Assembly (NCBI GenBank): GCA_963837805.1
Contig: CAWIOU010000003.1
Coordinates: 1 to 64,000, forward strand
Reading direction: 5' to 3'
DNA from: Bog-756 sp963837805
Lineage (GTDB): Bacteria > Actinomycetota > Acidimicrobiia > Acidimicrobiales > RAAP-2
DNA length: 64,000 nucleotides
Below, piece after piece: positions 1-9,977 of the stretch. Position numbers and translations under genes: made by a program. The stretch's first letter is position 1; every line of letters begins with the position of its first letter. The notes beneath the pieces are model-generated. The model was given only the letters and a program-made list of their open reading frames with translations, was not told the origin of the DNA and searched no databases.

Positions 1-1
1 T

Positions 2-88
<87 letters not shown>

Positions 89-250
89 GAGCGACCGTCA
101 GAGGCTACCCGATGATCCAATTGGCCTGTTCACCGGCAGCACGGGCCCGGCCGCCCGCTGGACCACCGGTCGGGTCCCGGGTGACCGCCCGGGAGCTCGC
201 GCCGACCCTACCCCCTACCAGGGGGTTGACACCGGTAGGCTGACGCCAGC

Positions 251-907
251 ATGGGACTCCAGAAGTTCGAAGGGCGCCTCGAGCGCATGGTCGACGGCAC
301 GCTCTCCAAGGCATTTCGGGGCGAGCTCCATCCGGTCGAGATCGGTCGTCGCCTGACCCGGGAGATGGACCTCCAGCGCCGCGTGGGCGTCCACGGCCTC
401 ATCGCGCCTAATACATTTGTCGTCCATCTCTCCGCCAGTGACTTCGATCGGTTCGAGAGCTTTCTGGACGCCCTGGTCAGGGAGCTCGAAGAGGCGGCCC
501 GCGAGCACGCCCGGACCGAGAATTACGTGTTCGTGGGCCCGGTCACCGTGTCGGTGATGGAGGATCCCCGCCAACGCCGAGGCCGCTTCGACATCGTCTC
601 CCGGGTCAACGAGGGCCCTTCGGGCCTGCCCGCCGCTTCGATCGTGCTGGCCGACGGGGGCCGGGTCGTCCTCGGACCCGATCCCATCACCATCGGGCGG
701 CTTCCGGAGAGCGCGGTGATGGTCACCGACCCCAACGCCAGCCGCCGGCACGCCGAAATCCGCCGGGTGGGCAACGACGTCGTGCTGGTCGATCTAAATT
801 CCACCAACGGCACCCGGGTCAACGGGGCGAATGTGCGGGAGCGGAAACTGGCAGACGGGGATGAGATCGTGATCGGCACCACCGTCCTCCGGTTCGAAAC
901 TTCGTGA
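251..907 (+). CDS. fhaA: FhaA-like DUF3662/FHA-domain protein
   Basis: A 218-residue protein with an N-terminal DUF3662 domain (about residues 1-115) and a C-terminal FHA phosphothreonine-binding domain (about 135-210). The FHA signature residues are visible: GRLPES, SRRHAEI and the NSTNGT turn. In mycobacteria FhaA is a substrate of the PASTA kinase PknB and helps regulate peptidoglycan export and polymerisation through MviN. It is the first gene of a tight run fhaA-fhaB-pstP-pbpA. The DUF3662-FHA linker is shorter than the long one in M. tuberculosis FhaA. A C5/G5 hairpin (211-225) and a TTGACA hexamer (226-231) lie just upstream; the ATG at 251 matches the family N-terminus. Confidence 0.93.
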   Translation: MGLQKFEGRLERMVDGTLSKAFRGELHPVEIGRRLTREMDLQRRVGVHGLIAPNTFVVHLSASDFDRFESFLDALVRELEEAAREHARTENYVFVGPVTVSVMEDPRQRRGRFDIVSRVNEGPSGLPAASIVLADGGRVVLGPDPITIGRLPESAVMVTDPNASRRHAEIRRVGNDVVLVDLNSTNGTRVNGANVRERKLADGDEIVIGTTVLRFETS

Positions 908-927
908 AGGCCGGCGTCTGAGCGCCA

Positions 928-1425
928 ATGCACCTGATCCTGGCTTCGCTCCCCGGACCGGCAGACAACACACCCGTACTCCGTGCCCTGGAGTACGGCA
1001 TCATCATCCTGCTCTGGCTCTTCTTCATGTGGGTAGTCAGGGCCGTCTGGGTCGAAGTCCGCCCCCTCAAGCGCCGTCGGGTGCGGGGATCCGACGCCGA
1101 ACCCATCGGTGACGACAAGGTTCCGAGGGGCAAGCGGCTCCGCCTTCATGTCATCCGCCCCGAGGACCAGGCCGGCAGGACCTACGACATCGGCGACGAG
1201 GTCACTGTCGGCCGGGCTGCTGGCTGCGGCGTACCCATCGACTACGACACCTACTCTTCCAACCTCCACGCCCGCCTGTTCCGCCTCGACGGGGACCTGT
1301 GGGCCGAGGATCTCGGCTCGACCAACGGCACCTGGGTCAACACCGTCCGCATCGGCGAGCGGACCCGGCTGGAGAAAGGTGATCTCCTCCAGATCGGCGG
1401 CACCGTGTTCGAAGTGGGGAAGTGA
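928..1425 (+). CDS. fhaB: FhaB/FipA-like membrane-anchored FHA protein
   Basis: A 165-residue protein with one N-terminal membrane helix (about residues 20-42, rich in I, L and W), a basic linker, and a C-terminal FHA domain (about 80-160). FHA motifs seen are VGRAAGC, SNLHARL and GSTNGTWVN. FhaB (FipA) homologues bind phosphorylated division proteins and link the Ser/Thr kinase system to the divisome. It lies 20 bases after fhaA, and its TGA is one base from the pstP GTG, so the genes are almost certainly co-transcribed and translationally coupled. Confidence 0.92.
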   Translation: MHLILASLPGPADNTPVLRALEYGIIILLWLFFMWVVRAVWVEVRPLKRRRVRGSDAEPIGDDKVPRGKRLRLHVIRPEDQAGRTYDIGDEVTVGRAAGCGVPIDYDTYSSNLHARLFRLDGDLWAEDLGSTNGTWVNTVRIGERTRLEKGDLLQIGGTVFEVGK

Positions 1426-1426
1426 G

Positions 1427-2749
1427 GTGACACTGCTCCGGTCGGGTTCGGCCACCGATACCGGCCTGGTGCGCTCGGTCAACCAGGACCTGGCCATCGA
1501 GACCGCCAACCTCTTCGCCGTGGCCGACGGGATGGGTGGCCACGCCGGCGGGGAGGTGGCCGCCCGGATGGCGGTCGACGCCGTCACCTCGGCCTTCAGC
1601 CGTCAGCCCACCGGTGCCGGGCTCGCCGAGGCGGTCACCGAGGCCAACACGGTGGTCTGGCAGCACAGCCTCGAGAATCCCGAGCTGCGGGGCATGGGGA
1701 CCACGCTCACCGCCGTCGGCCTGGTCAACGAGAACGGCCGCGACGTCCTGGCCCTGGTCAACGTGGGGGACTCCCGGTCCTACCGCTTCCATGACGGCGA
1801 GATCACCCAGCTCACCACCGACCACAGCCTGGCCGAGGAGATGGTCCGTTCCGGCGAACTGACCTCGGGCGAGGCGGCCGTCCACCCCCATCGTCACATC
1901 CTGACCCGGGCCCTCGGTGTGTCCGCCGACGTCAATGTCGACCTGTGGCGGATCCAACCGGTGCGCGGCGACCGGTTCCTGTTGTGCAGCGACGGTCTGA
2001 CCAACGAGCTCGACTCCGATCAGATCAGCGAGGTCCTGTCGTCGGTCGCCGACCCGGGGAAGGCCGCCCAGCTGCTGGTCCAGGCGGCCCGCACCCACGG
2101 AGGCAGCGACAACATCACCGCCGTGGTCATCGACGTGGTGGTCGGGGACGCCGACGACTCTGTCCCGGCAGTGGCCGCCGTGGCTCCCGACTTCACCGCT
2201 CCCGTGGGGGTGGCCGCCGGTGCGGCCGGGGGCGGCGATGTGCCCTATCCGGGTTCGGTGCCCGAGGAGGCCGGACCGAGCCGGCGGGAGCGCCGGCGGG
2301 CCAAGCGGCGCGAGCGGCGGGTGGCCCGGGGACGCCGTCTGATCACCTTCAGGACCCTGCTCTTCGTCATCTTGCTGGCCGCGGTGGTCGTCGGTGCGCT
2401 GGCCGCCGTCCGCTGGTACGACATCAACTCGTACTTCGTCAGGGCCCAGGGCAATGAGCTGGTGATCTACCAGGGTCGGGTCGGCGGGGTCCTCTGGTAC
2501 CACCCGGTCGAGGTCCCCGGAGGGCGCACCGGGGTCACCACCGCCGACGTGCCCGCCAGCTACGTGGCCGCCCTCCAGACCGGGGTCGAGGAGACCTCGG
2601 TGGCCAACGCCCGTGCGTACGTGAAGAACCTGGTCAACTACAAGCAGACCCAGAGGGCCCCGTCGACGCTCACCACTCCGACGACCAAGGGCCCGTCGAC
2701 GGCGACGACCAAAGCCCCCGCCACCACGACCACGGTGAAGAGGGCCTGA
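1427..2749 (+). CDS. pstP: PstP-type PP2C Ser/Thr phosphatase
   Basis: A 440-residue PP2C metallophosphatase with a catalytic domain over about residues 1-235. The metal-binding motifs VADGMGGHAGGE, VGDSRSYRF and GGSDNITAVV are present. A basic juxtamembrane linker leads to one membrane helix near residues 307-330, then an extracytoplasmic tail of about 110 residues ending in Thr-rich repeats. PstP removes phosphate from PknB and its substrates. The GTG at 1427 is chosen because it begins the conserved domain and lies one base after the fhaB stop; longer in-frame reading would run through fhaB. Its TGA overlaps the pbpA ATG (TGATG). Confidence 0.93.
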   Translation: MTLLRSGSATDTGLVRSVNQDLAIETANLFAVADGMGGHAGGEVAARMAVDAVTSAFSRQPTGAGLAEAVTEANTVVWQHSLENPELRGMGTTLTAVGLVNENGRDVLALVNVGDSRSYRFHDGEITQLTTDHSLAEEMVRSGELTSGEAAVHPHRHILTRALGVSADVNVDLWRIQPVRGDRFLLCSDGLTNELDSDQISEVLSSVADPGKAAQLLVQAARTHGGSDNITAVVIDVVVGDADDSVPAVAAVAPDFTAPVGVAAGAAGGGDVPYPGSVPEEAGPSRRERRRAKRRERRVARGRRLITFRTLLFVILLAAVVVGALAAVRWYDINSYFVRAQGNELVIYQGRVGGVLWYHPVEVPGGRTGVTTADVPASYVAALQTGVEETSVANARAYVKNLVNYKQTQRAPSTLTTPTTKGPSTATTKAPATTTTVKRA

Positions 2750-4257
2750 TGGAGAAGCGGATCCGGCGCCTGGGCGTCTTCATGCTGCTCTGTTTCGTGG
2801 CTCTCTTCCTGCAGCTGAACAACATCCAGGTGCTCAAGGCCAACTCGCTGGCCAACAGCCAGGGGAACCCGCGCATCCAGCTGGCCGAGCGCAGCCAGAC
2901 CCGCGGCAGCATCCTCTCCTCGGACGGCACCGTGCTGGCCTCGTCGGTCCTGGCGCCGGCCTCCAGCTATTACAAGTACCAGCGGGTGTACAACCCCAAT
3001 ACGGCCAGCCTCTTCGCCCAGATCCTCGGGTTCTACCCCTCCATCTTCGGGAACTTCCGCGGGATCGAGTCCGAGTACAACAACTACCTCACCCCCCACA
3101 CCCCGGCGGCCAAGACCCTCCGGGACCTGCTGGTCAATCGCACCGCAGTGGACAACGTCACTCTCACCGTCAACGAGAACCTCCAGCTGGAGGTGGCCCA
3201 GGCCCTCAACCAATACGCGGCGGGGGTCAACGGCGCCGCCGCCGTCGTCTACAACCCGACCACCGGTGCCATCCAGGCCATGTACTCGAACCCGTCCTTC
3301 AATCCCAACCTGCTGGTCTCCCAGGACGTCAAGACCCAGCAGTTCGCCTGGGACGCCTACAACGCACAACAGGGGAATGCGAACCCGCTCGTCCCCGGGA
3401 CCTACGACCAGACCTATCCACCGGGTTCGAGCTTCAAGGTGGTGACCACCTCGGCGGTGCTCGAGCACCGGCCCGACCTGGCCTCGATGATCTATCCGAC
3501 GGTCGGTTTCATCCCCCTGCCCAACACCGGCACCCCGCCCCAGCTGCTGACCAACTATCACGGCGGTAAATGCGGCGGGAACCTCGAGACGATGCTGATC
3601 CTGTCCTGCGACGCCGACTTCGCCTCCATCGGGCAGCTCCTCGGGGCCCAGGCTCTGGTCACCCAGGCCGAGGCCTACGGGTTCAACCAGCAGATCCCGC
3701 TGGACGTGCCCGCCGACACGGTGGCCGTCTCCAACTTCGGGACGGTGGCCGACTTCGCCGACGACGTGCCCGGCCTGATGAAGTCGGCCATCGGACAGGA
3801 GAACGTCACCGCCTCGGCCCTCCAGATGGCCCTGGTGGCGGGCACGGTGGCCAACGGCGGCGTGGAGATGACCCCCCACCTGATGGAGCAGATCCGCGAC
3901 AACCAGGGGAATCTGGTCACGACCTACACCCCCAAGAAGTGGATGCAGCCCATCTCGGCCCAGACCGCCAACACCCTGACCACGTTCATGAAGGGGGTGG
4001 TGGCGGTGGGCACGGCCAAGAACATCTTCCCACCCAGCTGGGACGTGGCCGCCAAGACGGGGACCGCCCAGACCGGTTCGTTCGGGCCCAACCCGCTGTA
4101 CACCGACGACTGGATGATCGCCTTCGCCCCGGTGGGCAACACCAAGGTGGCCATCGCGGTGGTCCTCCCCCACCAGCCGGGCAGTGCCACCGGTGCCGCC
4201 TACTCGGGCCCCGTCGTCCGCCAGATCCTCAGTGATGTCCTGGCGGCTCAAGGATGA
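2749..4257 (+). CDS. pbpA: PbpA-type penicillin-binding transpeptidase
   Basis: A 502-residue class B PBP close in size to mycobacterial PbpA (491). A signal-anchor helix (about residues 10-25) precedes a short dimerisation region and the transpeptidase domain. The active-site SxxK is S227-S-F-K230 and the KTG box is K436-T-G-T. The second motif, normally SxN, reads S286-C-D288, an Asp replacing Asn. The enzyme should cross-link peptidoglycan at the septum or wall. It follows pstP directly with a one-base overlap, whereas most actinobacteria place rodA between them. Confidence 0.92.
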   Translation: MEKRIRRLGVFMLLCFVALFLQLNNIQVLKANSLANSQGNPRIQLAERSQTRGSILSSDGTVLASSVLAPASSYYKYQRVYNPNTASLFAQILGFYPSIFGNFRGIESEYNNYLTPHTPAAKTLRDLLVNRTAVDNVTLTVNENLQLEVAQALNQYAAGVNGAAAVVYNPTTGAIQAMYSNPSFNPNLLVSQDVKTQQFAWDAYNAQQGNANPLVPGTYDQTYPPGSSFKVVTTSAVLEHRPDLASMIYPTVGFIPLPNTGTPPQLLTNYHGGKCGGNLETMLILSCDADFASIGQLLGAQALVTQAEAYGFNQQIPLDVPADTVAVSNFGTVADFADDVPGLMKSAIGQENVTASALQMALVAGTVANGGVEMTPHLMEQIRDNQGNLVTTYTPKKWMQPISAQTANTLTTFMKGVVAVGTAKNIFPPSWDVAAKTGTAQTGSFGPNPLYTDDWMIAFAPVGNTKVAIAVVLPHQPGSATGAAYSGPVVRQILSDVLAAQG

Positions 4258-4291
4258 CACCGACACCGACACCCGCACCGACCGGCTCCAA

Positions 4292-4386
4292 ATGACGACG
4301 CACCGCCATCGACAGGCTGCACTCAGAAACCGAACGAGGAACTGATGAGAACCCCGGACCAGAACGAACGCAGGCATAGGCTTTGA
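4292..4386 (+). other. Two overlapping mini-ORFs ahead of pknB
   Basis: The pbpA-pknB gap holds two short ORFs in series. One at 4292-4345 encodes 17 residues and ends TGATG, overlapping the ATG of a second at 4345-4386 (13 residues). The second has a purine-rich GAGGAA just upstream and ends in TTTGA, overlapping a possible TTG start of pknB at 4383. Both peptides are basic (His/Arg-rich). The arrangement would allow translational coupling from pbpA into pknB, but ORFs this short can arise by chance. No function is claimed. Confidence 0.25.
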
Positions 4387-4391
4387 CCCAC

Positions 4392-6230
<1,839 letters not shown>

Positions 6231-6276
6231 GCCGTACTCGACGGGAGGCGCTGTGGTGCGAGCGAACCCGGAGGGC

Positions 6277-6861
6277 TCAGTGACCGCCGGTGGCGGCCAG
6301 GAAGTTGGAGAGCAGGCTGGGACCGCTCGGGGTGAGGATCGACTCGGGGTGGAATTGGACACCTTCGACGGCCAGGGTGCGATGGCGCAGGCCCATGATG
6401 ACCCCCTCCGATGAGGTGGCCGTGACCTCGAGGACGTCGGGCACCGAGTCCGGTTCCACCACCAGGGAGTGATAGCGGGTGGCCACGAAGGGATCCGGGA
6501 GCCCGGCGAAGATGCCCTGGCCATCGTGGTGCACCGACGAGGTCTTGCCGTGCATGAGGGTGGGGGCGGGTCCCACCGTGCCCCCGTAGACCTGGCCGAT
6601 GACCTGATGCCCGAGGCAGACCCCGAGGATCGGGTACTCGCCGGCCAGTTCGGCCACCACCGCCATGCTCATCCCGGCACTCTCGGGGCGGCCCGGGCCG
6701 GGCGAGATGAGGATGGCGTCGGGGGAGGCCGCCCGGATGCCGTCGATGTCGATGGCGTCGTTGCGGTGGACCACGGGCTCGGCCCCCAGCTCACCGAGCT
6801 CCTGGACGAGGTTGTAGACGAAGGAGTCGTAGTTGTCGATGACCAGAATCCGCGTCCCCAT
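6277..6861 (-). CDS. trpG: Class I glutamine amidotransferase (TrpG/PabA)
   Basis: A glutaminase of about 194 residues supplying ammonia for anthranilate or 4-amino-4-deoxychorismate synthesis. The catalytic triad is visible: nucleophile Cys in GVCLGHQ, and His plus Glu in VQFHPES. The N-terminal ILVIDNYDSFVYN is typical of TrpG/PabA. ATG at 6861 gives the family N-terminus; an upstream TTG at 6879 would add six residues. No partner synthase is adjacent. In mycobacteria the same gene lies between crgA and pknB, so its place here is conserved. It is convergent with pknB and divergent from crgA. Confidence 0.9.
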   Translation of the reverse strand: MGTRILVIDNYDSFVYNLVQELGELGAEPVVHRNDAIDIDGIRAASPDAILISPGPGRPESAGMSMAVVAELAGEYPILGVCLGHQVIGQVYGGTVGPAPTLMHGKTSSVHHDGQGIFAGLPDPFVATRYHSLVVEPDSVPDVLEVTATSSEGVIMGLRHRTLAVEGVQFHPESILTPSGPSLLSNFLAATGGH

Positions 6862-6895
6862 GGTCTGTTGATCGTACAAGCAGGAGGGGGAGGGC

Positions 6896-6907
6896 CCTGT
6901 CGACAGG
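6896..6907. promoter_or_regulatory. CCTGTCGACAGG palindrome between trpG and crgA
   Basis: A perfect 12-bp palindrome in the 75-bp divergent trpG-crgA region, about 18 bases upstream of the crgA -10 box and about 35 bases from the trpG start. It could be a shared operator. No matching regulator is identified here. Confidence 0.35.
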
Positions 6908-6924
6908 CCCCGGCCGGAACTGGC

Positions 6925-6936
6925 TAACCTTCGGCC
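6925..6936 (+). promoter_or_regulatory. Leaderless crgA promoter (TAACCT box)
   Basis: TAACCT at 6925-6930 is followed by six bases and then the crgA ATG. TANNNT six or seven bases before the start codon is the usual layout of leaderless actinobacterial transcripts. No Shine-Dalgarno sequence lies before the ATG. Confidence 0.55.
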
Positions 6937-7239
6937 ATGGCAACCAAAGCCAAGGCAGGACCGGGGAAGGCCCAGAAGAAGGGGCGCTCATCGGGCGGGC
7001 GGACCACCGACCCCGGGACCTCGGTGCAGAGCAGCCGGTACACGCCACCCATCCCGAAGACGGCCAAGTCCAGCCCGCGCTGGATGGGGATCGTCATCAT
7101 CGGCCTGTTCGTGCTGGGCGTGCTGATCGTGATCCTCAACTACGCGGGGGCGCTCCCGGGGGGCGTCAACAACCTGTGGCTGGTGGCGGCCATCGGGGCC
7201 ATCTTCGTCGGCCTCATCATGGCCACCCGCTACCACTGA
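6937..7239 (+). CDS. crgA: Cell division protein CrgA
   Basis: A 100-residue membrane protein. The basic Lys/Gly/Ser-rich cytoplasmic N-terminus (1-45) ends in SRYTPPIPKTAK and is followed by two membrane helices (about 51-70 and 77-96) separated by GALPGGVNN. This is the canonical CrgA layout. In mycobacteria and Streptomyces CrgA interacts with FtsZ, FtsQ and PBPs and coordinates septal wall synthesis. Its position beside trpG and the kinase block matches other actinobacteria. The start is likely leaderless. Confidence 0.93.
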   Translation: MATKAKAGPGKAQKKGRSSGGRTTDPGTSVQSSRYTPPIPKTAKSSPRWMGIVIIGLFVLGVLIVILNYAGALPGGVNNLWLVAAIGAIFVGLIMATRYH

Positions 7240-7247
7240 CGCGCCCA

Positions 7248-7274
7248 CCCCCGCCCGGCGGACCGGGACGGGGG
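7248..7274. terminator. Convergent terminator hairpin, crgA/thiolase
   Basis: A very stable inverted repeat: CCCCCG-CCCGG, four-base loop CGGA, CCGGG-A-CGGGGG, with a single bulge. It lies nine bases after the crgA stop and 31 bases before the thiolase stop on the opposite strand, so it could end transcription both ways. No U-tract follows. Confidence 0.6.
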
Positions 7275-7305
7275 CGGGTCGGTCAGGCGTTCGTCGTTGT
7301 GCCGG

Positions 7306-8487
7306 TCAGCCCAGGCGCTCGATGATGGTGGCATTGGCCATGCCGCCACCCTCGCACATGGTCAGGAGTCCGTAGCGACCCTGGGTGCGCTCGAGCTCGT
7401 TGAGCAGCGTGGCCATCAACTTGGCTCCCGAGGCGCCCAGCGGATGGCCGAGGGCGATGGCCCCGCCGTTCACGTTGACCTTGTCGAAGTCGGCGCCGAA
7501 CTCCTTCTGCCAGGCCAGCACCACCGAGGCGAACGCCTCGTTGATCTCGATCACGTCCATGTCGTCGAGGGTCAGCTTGGCCTTCTCGAGGACCGACTTG
7601 GTGGCCGGGATGGGGCCGGTCAGCATGGTGATCGGGTCACTGCCGGCCACCGCGAAGCTGTGGAAGCGGGCCCGGGGGGTGAGCCCGAGGGCGGTGGCCT
7701 TTTCCTCGCTCATGATGAGTACGCCGGAGGCGCCGTCGGTGATCTGCGACGAGTTGCCCGCGGTGACCTTGCCGTTCTCCTGACGGAAGGCGGGCTTGAG
7801 ATTGGCCAGCACTTCGACTGAGGAATCGGGGCGGATGCCCTCGTCGGTGGTGATCAGCTCGTCGGTGTCGGCTCGGTCGTCGTCCTTCACCGCCACCGGG
7901 ATGATCTCGTGCTCGAACCGGCCCTCGGCCGTGGCCTGGGCGGCACGGTGATGGGAGCGCACCGAGAACTCGTCGAGGGCGTCTCGGGAGAGGTTCCACT
8001 GCTCGGCGATGAGTTCGGCCCCCTCGCCCTGGCTGACCAGGCCGCCGCGCTCGGCGTAGCGGTTCATCATCCGCGGACCGAACGGGTAGCCCAGGTCCCG
8101 CACCACCGACGACCCCATCGGGGTGCGGGTCATGACCTCGACGCCGCCGCCGATGACCACGTCGTAGGCGCCGGCGATGACCCCCTGGGCCCCGAAGTGG
8201 AGGGCCTGCTGGGAGGACCCGCACTGCCGGTCGATGGTGGTGGCCGGCACCGACTCGGGATAGCCGGCGGCGAGCACGGCGTTGCGCCCGACGTTGAGCG
8301 ACTGCTCACCGACCTGCATCACGCAGCCCATGATCACGTCGTCGACCAGGGCGGGATCGAGATCGTTGCGCTCCACCAGGGCCTTCAGCGGCTCGGAGGC
8401 CAGGTCGGCGGCATGCCAATTGCGCAACTTCCCGTTGCGCTTGCCTCCTGCTGTGCGGACTGCGTCCACGATGACGGCGTCGGTCAT
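7306..8487 (-). CDS. Acetyl-CoA C-acyltransferase (thiolase)
   Basis: A 393-residue thiolase. The acylated nucleophile is Cys89 in DRQCGSSQQ; the catalytic His lies in GGAIALGHPLGASGA and the second catalytic Cys in MCEGGGMANA. Such enzymes cleave 3-ketoacyl-CoA in beta-oxidation or condense acyl-CoAs. ATG at 8487 is preceded by GGAAGGAG and gives MTDAVIVDAVRT. The gene is transcribed away from a hot-dog thioesterase across a region with a TetR-type palindrome, suggesting repression relieved by an acyl-CoA ligand. Substrate chain length cannot be read. Confidence 0.93.
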   Translation of the reverse strand: MTDAVIVDAVRTAGGKRNGKLRNWHAADLASEPLKALVERNDLDPALVDDVIMGCVMQVGEQSLNVGRNAVLAAGYPESVPATTIDRQCGSSQQALHFGAQGVIAGAYDVVIGGGVEVMTRTPMGSSVVRDLGYPFGPRMMNRYAERGGLVSQGEGAELIAEQWNLSRDALDEFSVRSHHRAAQATAEGRFEHEIIPVAVKDDDRADTDELITTDEGIRPDSSVEVLANLKPAFRQENGKVTAGNSSQITDGASGVLIMSEEKATALGLTPRARFHSFAVAGSDPITMLTGPIPATKSVLEKAKLTLDDMDVIEINEAFASVVLAWQKEFGADFDKVNVNGGAIALGHPLGASGAKLMATLLNELERTQGRYGLLTMCEGGGMANATIIERLG

Positions 8488-8597
8488 GATTCTCCTTCCG
8501 AGGTCCGGCGGTGGTGTGCCTGCCGGCCCGAATTGGGCGTCTGTTGGAACTGCTGATCCCGTGAAGCACCTGCGGTGGCAGCTCACTCGACCAGGAA

Positions 8598-8615
8598 CTT
8601 GACCGAGCGGTCAAG
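8598..8615. promoter_or_regulatory. TetR-type operator CTTGACC-N4-GGTCAAG
   Basis: A perfect inverted repeat with 7-bp arms and a GAGC centre in the divergent thiolase/thioesterase region. The arm contains TTGACC, which could double as a -35 element. Palindromes of this TGACC...GGTCA form are typical of TetR-family repressors of fatty-acid and acyl-CoA genes. No TetR gene is adjacent, so the regulator would be encoded elsewhere. Confidence 0.6.
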
Positions 8616-8714
8616 AAAGCTGTCCGAATAGATCGTACTCGGCCGGGCGGCGGCGTCAAACGGGCCCGGGGCCATCGCCGGCGCTGGGGGCCGGCGCCCT
8701 CCGGGAGGCCCGCG

Positions 8715-9212
8715 GTGAGGCAGCCCGGCACTACGGTCGGGGTGGTGACGGGTCGGATCAAGGACATGGACCGCTGGCTGGGCGACGGGGGGATGGAGCT
8801 CATCGGCACGGTGGGGGCCTCCTTCGACGAGTACGGGGTCGACGGCGAGGACCTGGGCTGGGTGGACGGCTCGTTCGTCCCCACCGCCGCCGCCTGCAAT
8901 CCGCACGGGGTCGTCCAGGCCGGGGTGCACGGGCTCCTCCTCGACGCGGCCATGAACTTCGCCATCAACTCGGCGCTCCCCGGCCGTGACCGGACCCGGG
9001 CCACCCTCGAGATGAAGGTCGAGACCATGCGGCCGGCCATGCAGGGCGAGGCCTACCGGCTGCGGGGCGAGGTGGTGAGGATGGCCCGCCAGGTGGCCTA
9101 CGCCGAGGGTACGGTCCTGGACGGCAAGGACCAGCTGGTCAGCCGATCGACCGGGACCTTCCTCCTCAAGCGGTCGGACGGCGATCCGGCCGCCGCCCCC
9201 GGCGGGGGCTGA
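8715..9212 (+). CDS. PaaI/YbgC-like hot-dog thioesterase
   Basis: A 165-residue single hot-dog-fold protein. Features are ACNPHGVVQAGVHGLLLDAAMN (the helix-capping HGG-like segment, here HGVVQAG), a central strand TLEMKVETMRPAMQGE and a C-terminal GTFLLK strand. Family members hydrolyse acyl-CoA or aryl-CoA thioesters. GTG at 8715 is preceded by GGGAGG at good spacing. It is divergent from the thiolase and shares a likely operator with it, so a joint role in acyl-CoA breakdown is inferred. Confidence 0.8.
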   Translation: MRQPGTTVGVVTGRIKDMDRWLGDGGMELIGTVGASFDEYGVDGEDLGWVDGSFVPTAAACNPHGVVQAGVHGLLLDAAMNFAINSALPGRDRTRATLEMKVETMRPAMQGEAYRLRGEVVRMARQVAYAEGTVLDGKDQLVSRSTGTFLLKRSDGDPAAAPGGG

Positions 9213-9314
9213 ACCCGCCGCCCTGCTCGACGTCGCGGCGCGCCCTCTGAGGGCGGGCGCCGCCACCATCCGAATCCGGCCTTGGGGCCGCCGAGCGATT
9301 GCGAGCCGTCGTCC

Positions 9315-9968
9315 ATGGTCGTTGCCGGTCCCGAGACCGAGGTCTGCCGGGTGTGCGGTGGGGCGGCCCCGGCCGGGTTCGCCCACTGCTTCTGCTGCAC
9401 TACCCTGGTCCGCCAGCTGCGGATGGGCCTCGTCCCGGTGGCGGCGGTGGCCGAGTACCGGGTCGGCGACCGGCTGCATCGCCGGCTCCGCGGCTACAAG
9501 GACGCCCCGGTGGCCGAGGCGCGGGAGACCTGCGCCACCCACCTCGCCGACTTGGTCGGGCGGTGGATGGCGGCCGACCCGACCCGGTTGCCCCGACGCT
9601 TCGGCTCCGGGTGGGACCTGGTGGCGACGGTGCCGTCCTCGGGCCGGCCGGTGGGGGCGCCGGCCGACACCCTGGTTCTCCGGGTGCCGGTCCTCGCCTC
9701 CGCCCACCGGACGCTGCTGGTGCGCGGACCGGAGCCGACCGGCCACCTGCGGGCCGCCCGCCGTGGCTTCGAGGTGGCGGCCTCGGTCGACCGGGACGCC
9801 CTGAGGGACCGGCGGGTCCTCGTCTTCGACGACAGCATCACCACCGGGGCCCGGGCCCAGAGCGCGGCCGCGGCGCTCCGGATGGCCGGGGCCGACGTGA
9901 TCGGGGTGGTGGCCGTGGGTCGGGTGGTGGGCGGCGGCCGGTGGGCAGCCCGCCGGGTGCTCGGCTAG
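9315..9968 (+). CDS. ComF-like phosphoribosyltransferase
   Basis: About 217 residues. An N-terminal zinc ribbon (CRVCGG ... CFCC) is followed by a type I phosphoribosyltransferase domain whose PRPP loop reads VLVFDDSITTGARAQSA. ComF proteins are needed for ssDNA import in competence or act in DNA metabolism. ATG at 9315 is chosen; a TTG at 9282 would add eleven residues and neither has a clear ribosome site. It stops ten bases before the following LLM oxidoreductase gene. A function in DNA uptake is not supported by neighbours. Confidence 0.75.
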   Translation: MVVAGPETEVCRVCGGAAPAGFAHCFCCTTLVRQLRMGLVPVAAVAEYRVGDRLHRRLRGYKDAPVAEARETCATHLADLVGRWMAADPTRLPRRFGSGWDLVATVPSSGRPVGAPADTLVLRVPVLASAHRTLLVRGPEPTGHLRAARRGFEVAASVDRDALRDRRVLVFDDSITTGARAQSAAAALRMAGADVIGVVAVGRVVGGGRWAARRVLG

Positions 9969-9977
9969 ACCGGGGAC

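Noticed and set aside
1109..1426. Extended N-terminus of PstP
   Set aside because: It would read through fhaB in another frame. GTG 1427 begins the conserved domain and sits at the fhaB stop.
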